64,000 bases of DNA from Paragyromitra xinjiangensis. Its lineage: Eukaryota > Ascomycota > Pezizomycetes > Pezizales > Discinaceae. How positions within the stretch are numbered: the first letter of the stretch is position 1; the number at the start of each line of letters is the position of its first letter. The stretch covers positions 868,001-932,000 of the forward strand of contig JBCAMK010000014.1 of the NCBI GenBank assembly GCA_038503065.1. Reading direction: 5' to 3'. Position numbers and translations under genes: made by a program. Shown in pieces: positions 57,783-64,000 of this stretch. Below the pieces are notes generated by a model, which had not been told where the DNA came from, did not search any database, and saw only the letters and a list, made by a program, of their open reading frames with translations.

Positions 57783-60236
57783 CCGGGAAGGGAGCCGAGA
57801 CGGCAGCGAACAGGGGGGACAGTATTATCAATCTCTATCAGAGCCTCACATGACGCTATCTATGGAACAGGAAGCACGGCAGCGGTGAAATCTAGATTCT
57901 CGAACACTTCTCGGAAACTCTCCGATGGAAGGAAGGTGGAGCCTTGCCTGCAAAGCATGAATAATTGTCGTGCACGGACCCATTACGCCATTACACATTA
58001 GAGCCTCGCAGATGCAAACCCTAACCCTCCAATCGAACCGCAGCCTTCAGGCAACGAAAAACGCCCTGAAAGTGCATTTCCGCCTCAGACACATAGAAAG
58101 CTAATTGGTGGGATTAATAGCCTCCAACCTTTTTAAGACAAGCTGATACCTGGACCTAACCCTAAGAAGATACAGCTGAATCGCTGAGATCTTGTACCAC
58201 ATTTATGTACCAAACTAGAGAAATGATGAATGTGCACTCTCAAACCAGCACCATTAACAAATAGAGAAATAGCCCGCTCACGTGCCACGAATCTCTAGTG
58301 AGTCGAGTAAATCGCCCCTCATCTACATAAAAGTAAGCACCTCAGAGTCTCAGCTTCTAACAATTTTGATAATGGCGATATTTCACATCTTCTGAGCGAG
58401 CTCACGACGCCTAGCGAATTAAGTATTAACCCTTCGATAACGATTAGCACCTTTTCGCGAGTTGTAAATAGGTCCCAGAAGAATAATTAAGAGAATAAGA
58501 GGGAAAAAGCTAGACGGTAGATTTGTTTGTTGTGGTCGCTGCTGTTGCACATGCAGAAGAGACAGATAGGAAATATTTAAGTAGAAAGGACTTAAACATT
58601 ACCTCCACCTTCCTCTCCGTGGAAGGTCCACGCTGCCAAAATCACCCCATACTTGTGGAGTCTAGTCCACAAGCAAACTCACCACAGTTCATGAGATATC
58701 ATCCGCACAGAACGGATTGACAACCCGAACATCGAAGGCGAACCGGCGAACAAAGACAAGGCACAATTCACTATCTGGCTATACATACTCAGCTAGCACG
58801 ATGCCTTCGCCAACAAAACCAGGTGGGTTGCGAAATAGATGAACATGATCAATTGGGAGGGGTGGGATGTAAACAAAAGAGGCAGCTAGATAGAGGTGTG
58901 GACACGTGAACTTGCTGTACTAGAAGAAGGATTGTATAGTGACTCATACTACTATCCATGGTTATTTACAGCACTGCCAGCTTGCGATGCAGCAGTTTTC
59001 TGTTAGTAGCACGCTCCTCCATCCACCGAGTCAATTTTCGTTTATCGCATAATTAAGCTTATCGGGCTAGCGGGATATGGTTAACCTTTTATTCTACGAG
59101 ATTTGCATCAGATCTGTGCATCCCGGTCACCATCTACCTAACCGAACCCCATTATCGTCTACGGCATGAAAGGGGTCTTTTCTCACAATTACAGTTAGTC
59201 AATTAAAATACGCGAAACAGGAGTTTTTTACGTATAGAACAGTCTCAGCCAGTTCACGATGCTTAGCCATTGAAAACTCCGAAATAGGGAACTGTATGAG
59301 ATTGAAATTGTGCCATCTTTTGTTTAATTAGGGTCTCGTGGATCCTACATATAAATCCTCTTATCAGTATGGTGACCTGCGTTTAGGCACCTGAACAGAC
59401 ATCACGAACATCGAAAATACAGCCTCGCACAAGCTAGCAGGCGTTTTGTTCTCTCTTCTCAAGGAATGAAGTCTACACTGCCCGCTTATCAACCTTCTAG
59501 CATGTCGCGAAGGACCATGTAAATTAACTCAGGTCTAGGTATGAGATCAGTATACCTACTCTCGAGCTCGCGGTCTCAGCACCGCAGTCCCAGCCACACG
59601 GCAAAAGCTCAAATTGCGTTCTGGGGCAATGTCTCACCCCCAATACCAAGCCATGATGTGATTGGTTGTACAAGCGAAATAGAGAAGCCTGAGGATAAAT
59701 ACGAACAAAACCTGCCGTGCACAACATAAGGCTGATCGAGATGACTTCAATGGAGCAGAGAGTAGGGAGAAGTTGATGACCCGGCCACCTCTTGGCACTA
59801 CCCTGTGTTGGCAAAATCACCCACCTGTTCAGTCTTGATTGATGGGCAGTGATAAGAAACCATGTCCAGGCGCGAGTTTTTTATTAATATGCTTTAAGGG
59901 TGTTGGCTGCGGATCTTGCCGTCATTATGGCCAATGGTGTTTAAAAAATGTAGAGATATCGATATAAAGTAGACATCCCCTTCTTCGCTTGTGTCTCAAC
60001 TTGTTCATTTTCACATCACACAAAACACTATTGGATAGTCAATTCGATACAATCACGAGTGGCCCCCCTCTTCTACACGATACCCCAAACAGTTCGAGGC
60101 AGTCCCTCAATACACGTACAATATATATTGTAGCCAGAGAATCCTAAACAACATAACGTCTACTCATTAAACCTACACTGGCAGCCACTCAATCGGACCC
60201 GAGTACCAGAGTACAACAATCCCAATCACATTCACA
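57783..60236. other. Intergenic region, 2.45 kb, no gene seen
   Basis: OPT promoter side and the upstream flank of the small glycine-rich protein gene. A short telomere-like AACCCTAACCCT lies at 58017-58028. Open frames here are short and unspliced. Confidence 0.5.
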
Positions 60237-60674
60237 ATGAATTCAATGATTACCCTCCTCTTCCTCACATTATCCACCTGTTCCGACGCAGCTCCAACGA
60301 GTACCTTCCAGAAGCGTAGAGGCGGCGGCGGCGGCGGCGGCGGCGGGGGTGGTCATAGCGGCGGGGGTGGTGGTGGTTCAAGAGGCAGCAGCCACTACGG
60401 CGGCCTTGGTGGCAGCAGCGGCGGCGGCGGCGGTGGTGGTAGCTTGAGTGCCTGGAAGGTTGCTGTTATCGTTATTTCTGTCCTCATCTTCTTATGCATC
60501 CTCTGGTTCATCCTACCGAGATACGTCCTCAATCGCACGGAGTGGTGGCAGAATAGGCTGGAAAAGAAGAGAGAGAAGGATGAAGAGAGGGCGAATTTGC
60601 AAAGGATTGAGTCTGAGGATCAGGCTCATGGGAAGAAAGGGGTGATGGAGGGACACTTTACACGCAGCGTTTAG
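60237..60674 (+). CDS. Small glycine-rich single-pass membrane protein
   Basis: Intronless, 145 residues. A hydrophobic signal peptide (MNSMITLLFLTLSTCSDAA) is followed by a dibasic KRR site (possible Kex2 cleavage near residue 28), a Gly/Ser/His stretch of about 45 residues encoded by GGC/GGT runs, one transmembrane helix (about 74-97; VAVIVISVLIFLCILWFILP) and a charged cytoplasmic tail (NRLEKKREKDEERANLQRIE). Such short glycine-rich membrane proteins are frequent in filamentous ascomycetes and have no assigned function. The ATG at 60237 opens the signal peptide directly and is preceded by an A-rich leader. A stop-free frame through the tandem GGC tract argues for selection on the protein. 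Confidence 0.7.
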   Translation: MNSMITLLFLTLSTCSDAAPTSTFQKRRGGGGGGGGGGGHSGGGGGGSRGSSHYGGLGGSSGGGGGGGSLSAWKVAVIVISVLIFLCILWFILPRYVLNRTEWWQNRLEKKREKDEERANLQRIESEDQAHGKKGVMEGHFTRSV

Positions 60675-62216
60675 ACTACGTAAGGCCTGGTTTGATAGGA
60701 GTTTTTTTATGGGGTTTCTTTGATCGTATGTTCTGTTTGTGGGCTATGGATGAGAGTCTTTTGGTAGCGGGAGTTTCTTGTGTTTATTTTCTTCCTTTCT
60801 ATCCCGAGAGTTTCTCTGGGTATTTTCGTTTCTATATTTCTCCCCTTCAATTGTATATCTTGTTAATTTGTTGGGCACATGTATTATTACTTTATTTATG
60901 TACTAAAATGTAAACTATAGAGTTTTCAGCTGTAGTAGTCACCGCAAAGTCATGACGCTAAAGAGGAATTGGTATGTCGAATAAGTTGGATAGGACGAAA
61001 AGTGCACCAGGAATTCAGAGTTCTGGTGATGGCTAACATAATGGCTTCACTACCCCCTCCAACTAGGATCCAAGAGCGAAACGAAAAGCAATATCCCAAC
61101 GTATCTCAAGCAGTCGGGGTTGAGAGAGTTGGCAGGCGAATCATCAACCTGCACTCGGTAACATTAAATCACGTTGTCGCTAATCCTGAAACTAAGCCTT
61201 GTAGTCCGTGCGCACATTCCCCAGCCACTTTGTGACTCCAGTATCAGCGCTCTTTGCCTTCCTAGGTAATCGCTGATCAGCCCAGCTAGACCTCGGAGGC
61301 TGGAAACGGTGTTCGCGAAAAATACATCATCTCGCTCGATCAAGATCAAGGAGGTGAAGCTGAGATAGTGACGGCGAGACGTATGAATGCCTTGCTCCTC
61401 TGAGTGATATCATCATGCAGGAATTCTGTGCCCACAACCCTAGAGAAACCTATCAGCTATTGTCGGCCAACTCTCTGTTCTTAGTTCAACATCTCGGCCT
61501 TGGTGGAGGAAGGTTTATTACATACATGTAGGTAACTCCCACCCCCACATGTAATGATCTCAAGACCCGGCCTGACAGTAATCCTGTAGTTTGAGGTTTA
61601 TCTTTCTGGGAAAGCCTCTCTTTTTCTAGCCGCAGCGTACGAGTCTCTAATCACCGATCTTACCTTTCTTCTTAGATTTGAATATTTGTAGCCTTGGTTA
61701 TTGGCTTAATCACAAATCAAATATGCAAAGCTTACAGTTTTGACATACCGATTGCCAATAGCTCTTGCGCTTGGCATATCTTGGGGTCACATCCCAAGGG
61801 CTGATTAACCACCTGACAGTTGGCGCCCCGCCCCGCCCCGCCCCGCGCTTTCGTGAGTTCGCCATATGCCTCATGTAAAAGAGCTGGTCTAGACATTAGA
61901 AACTCCTGCGCTAACTTTCCGTTTAAGGTTAGGCATAAACCTTCATGAGCTGCTCTTCGTCTGCAATATTTTTAGGATACCTATTTCTCCCATGTTTTGC
62001 ACTCCTACTTTCACATAAAGACATACACACCCCCGCATCCGAGTGCTCAAATACCCAGTCACATATATCATCAGCGCCAATTGAGGTCCGGCTATCCCTC
62101 CACCAACCCCCAGCTCTTTCAAAGCCCAGCTTGTAATTTTTCTCAGATCCATTCCAGCGATAAATATCCTTCCATTCCACTTCTCGTCATTCTTACCATA
62201 TTGCGACGCTGCGCCT
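60675..62216. other. Intergenic region, no confident gene
   Basis: It contains the 3' flank of the glycine-rich gene (T-rich), TACATGTA at 61523-61530 and a CCCCG tandem repeat. A 63-codon frame at 61945-62136 has a signal-peptide-like start (SSSAIFLGYLFLPCFALLLS). It may be a small secreted protein, but there is no other support. Confidence 0.4.
61824..61846 (+). repeat. (GCCCC)n short tandem repeat
   Basis: Four GCCCC units and a partial fifth, in sequence with no gene. Confidence 0.85.
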
Positions 62217-62450
62217 ATGAATAAGCTTCTAAGACACAGCCACAGCCAAAATGTAGGACGGATCACTACTTTTGTCAGTTGTATTATTGCTGCGGTTGCA
62301 ACTATCGTCCTTGCTTTAGTTTTCATCAAGACGTTTCTCGGTGACTGTAAGAGGGTCATATGTCAAGAGAAAGAGAAGCGGAGGGCTAAAGAAGCTACGC
62401 AGGATGGGGTTTTTACAGAGGCGGACGAAGGAATCGAACCTAGAAATTAG
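62217..62450 (+). CDS. Possible small single-pass membrane protein
   Basis: 77 codons. A basic N-terminus (MNKLLRHSHSQNVGR) precedes one long transmembrane helix (ITTFVSCIIAAVATIVLALVFI) and a charged tail (QEKEKRRAKEATQDG). The frame also stays open for about 40 codons before the ATG. The architecture of a short outside part, one helix and a Lys/Arg/Glu-rich tail recalls the glycine-rich protein 1.5 kb upstream. There is no splice or family evidence, so this is tentative. Confidence 0.3.
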   Translation: MNKLLRHSHSQNVGRITTFVSCIIAAVATIVLALVFIKTFLGDCKRVICQEKEKRRAKEATQDGVFTEADEGIEPRN

Positions 62451-64000
62451 CCCAAAGGGGGACTACATGGAGGGTAGGGGGATGGGAGATAGAGACAAGT
62501 ATAAAGATGCTCTGATGGCTACATCTTTTCGAAGGGGAAATAAAAGTTTGGGCTGTCTGTAGCGTATTCGAGATGATCTAGCCACAGTCATATTTGATGC
62601 TTTAGTCAGGGTGTTTTGTTGCACTCTTTCCTTTACTTCTTTGTTAGTAGTTCGGGGAGACCTTGATTTCTGGGGCCTAGGGTGAGAGTTTCCTTTGATT
62701 CAAACCCTATTGTATGTTCTCGAGGCGGAGTTAGATACGTCTATGCGTATAGGAAGAGGCTATTCCTAATTAGTCACTATGGTTAATTGGTTGTTCAGAT
62801 TACGGAAACTGTATTCTATATGCATGTATTATACTAGAAAACCTTGTTATAATTCGCCAAATACCTACACGGAGATTCCCAAAAGCCTCGTGGGGTATTG
62901 AGCGCAATATCTAGTTATGCCAAGCTAATGAAGATTAGACAAGTTAATTTGAGGAAACGTAATTTCTCGGAAAAGGGACCTACTATTATATATCTTACCT
63001 GCTTATCCCGGGCCCATCAAGAGTCTACAAGTAAAAATAAAATGATGGTAATGAGACAAGAGGTCGATGCTTGCCTAGGACCTGTAGATACGTATTGCGT
63101 CACCCCCATCATTATATCTCACTCGTTACTCCAGCTAGGTTTTTTTTTCCCCGCCTTTTTTTCGTTTTAGTTTGCCACATTAAGTAGGTATTACTTCGAG
63201 CGTTATTCCCATTAATATTAACATTAGGGATATATCACAAGAAGAGGCAAACCATTGCAGTGCTTCTACTGACAACAGGCTATCAGTAGGGAACTCCTGT
63301 AACCTTCCCCACTTTTTTTTCCTATCCCACTTAGATTCATGAATTTCTCTCAGCAACAGTAGACATGCGTTATATAAAACGAAATCTGGGCCAGCCGACG
63401 CACATGTTGCTGTGCAAATAGTTGTCAATACCTAACGCATGAAGTCAATGCGTGGAGATTGATGTCTCTAAGCTAACATCACCAGATATCTAACCTCTTA
63501 TAGAGTAGCTCAATTCGAATACGATGCCTTGGATCTCACTGATGTTGAAATCCGCCGCCAAAAACACACTCAACACAGTCCCTCGTTCCTTACTGAAGGT
63601 AAGTAAACCTAGCGAAACACTCAGAAGTTTCGAAAATCTACCGCAGTCGAACTTTAGTCCTCTGTCTATACCTTTAGGACTACATGTAATTCTGCTTCAT
63701 GCCTTGACCTAATGAATACATGTATGGCCCCTTGATAGATAGCGAGGATACTACCCAAAAAGAATTCGGAGGAGAACTCTTGGCCTAACTAGGATTACGA
63801 GCGAAATCAGTTCAAGTTTGTTATCTAGTATAATTAGGGGGGAAGCTTTAATAGTTAAGAGGTAGTTGGGGGATATTAAAGCAACAAAAAGTTACATGCA
63901 GCCACTACTTTAGGAGATGGCGCGATGCGTGGATAGGGAATAGGGAGAAGGCACCACGTGACAGAGTTCCTTAGTAGTCTCTGTTTGCCAAGCGTGATAC
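62451..64000. other. Window end, no gene resolved
   Basis: Short frames only. Near 63493-63600 the plus strand reads AQFEYDALDLTDVEIRRQK and then reaches a GTAAGT donor. The FxYxALDLTxxEIR pattern resembles the beginning of fungal HET-domain proteins, but no ATG opens it and nothing follows, so it is at most a fragment. TACATGTA occurs twice within 40 nt, at 63681-63688 and 63717-63724. Confidence 0.4.

Noticed and set aside
58017..58028. Telomere-like AACCCTAACCCT, with a similar GGGTTAGGGTT near 43385
   Set aside because: Two units or fewer, flanked by ordinary sequence. Too short to argue for an internal telomere or a fusion point.
62420..62460. Sequence on the minus strand resembling a tRNA B-box (GGTTCGATTCC)
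   Set aside because: The flanking sequence does not form a T-arm stem or acceptor stem, no A-box lies at the right distance, and no T-run terminator follows.
63493..63600. Fragment resembling the start of a HET-domain protein
   Set aside because: No start codon, no following exon and only about 20 matching residues.
1..64000. CRISPR arrays, prophage, rRNA operons or a biosynthetic gene cluster
   Set aside because: The sequence is fungal. No regularly spaced repeats, rRNA sequence or clustered PKS, NRPS or terpene-type genes were seen.

Overview
The window reads as a 64 kb piece of a filamentous ascomycete (Pezizomycotina) nuclear genome. The evidence is the gene set (Bir1, Rat1, Syp1, Ira/neurofibromin, an OPT transporter), short introns of about 45-65 nt with GTAWGT-like donors and a CTRAY branch motif close to the AG, and proline/serine-rich fungal signalling proteins. 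I cannot place it to class from sequence alone. Gene density is low: roughly fourteen genes separated by long stretches without an intact gene.

Layout. 1-789 (-): N-terminal half of a two-BIR chromosomal passenger protein (Bir1/survivin type), cut by the window edge. About 2.1-2.75 kb (+): a broken multi-exon gene. 4.47-5.3 kb (-): an endonuclease/exonuclease/phosphatase-fold protein that appears to have lost its catalytic residues. 6.75-7.5 kb (-): an unrecognised two-exon gene. 10.5-12.5 kb (+): a Fus1-like single-pass SH3 protein. 16.9-17.2 kb (+): a possible LINE 3' end remnant. 17.9-19.4 kb (-): a CDK-like kinase with an N-terminal KIX-like domain and a 1-nt frameshift, divergent from 20.5-23.3 kb (+), the F-BAR/muHD endocytic protein Syp1. 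25.4-26.2 kb (+): a C2H2 zinc-finger protein. 27.0-28.0 kb (-): an F-box/ankyrin protein. 28.13-28.52 kb: a MITE-like element with 25-bp terminal inverted repeats and TA flanks. 28.9-29.4 kb (-): a small unknown protein. 30.0-33.6 kb (-): the nuclear 5'-3' exoribonuclease Rat1. 33.6-44.1 kb: a 10.5 kb desert with at least one gene relic. 44.1-52.7 kb (+): a 2626-residue Ras GTPase-activating protein (Ira/neurofibromin) in eight exons. 53.6-55.1 kb (-): a decayed multi-exon membrane-protein gene. 55.3-57.8 kb (-): an OPT-family transporter with a GC-AG intron. 60.2-60.7 kb (+): a small glycine-rich membrane protein, and perhaps another small membrane protein at 62.2 kb.

The intact genes are mostly housekeeping or signalling genes (mitosis, RNA 5'-end decay and termination, endocytosis, Ras/cAMP control, metal or oligopeptide uptake). 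They form no obvious cluster or pathway. The unusual material is the KIX-kinase fusion, the catalytically stripped EEP protein, decayed genes in the gaps, a TA-flanked MITE, and the palindrome TACATGTA, which I count at least 15 times, all outside recognised genes. All exon boundaries were read by eye from splice motifs, frame continuity and protein-family sense. No alignment or database search was run.
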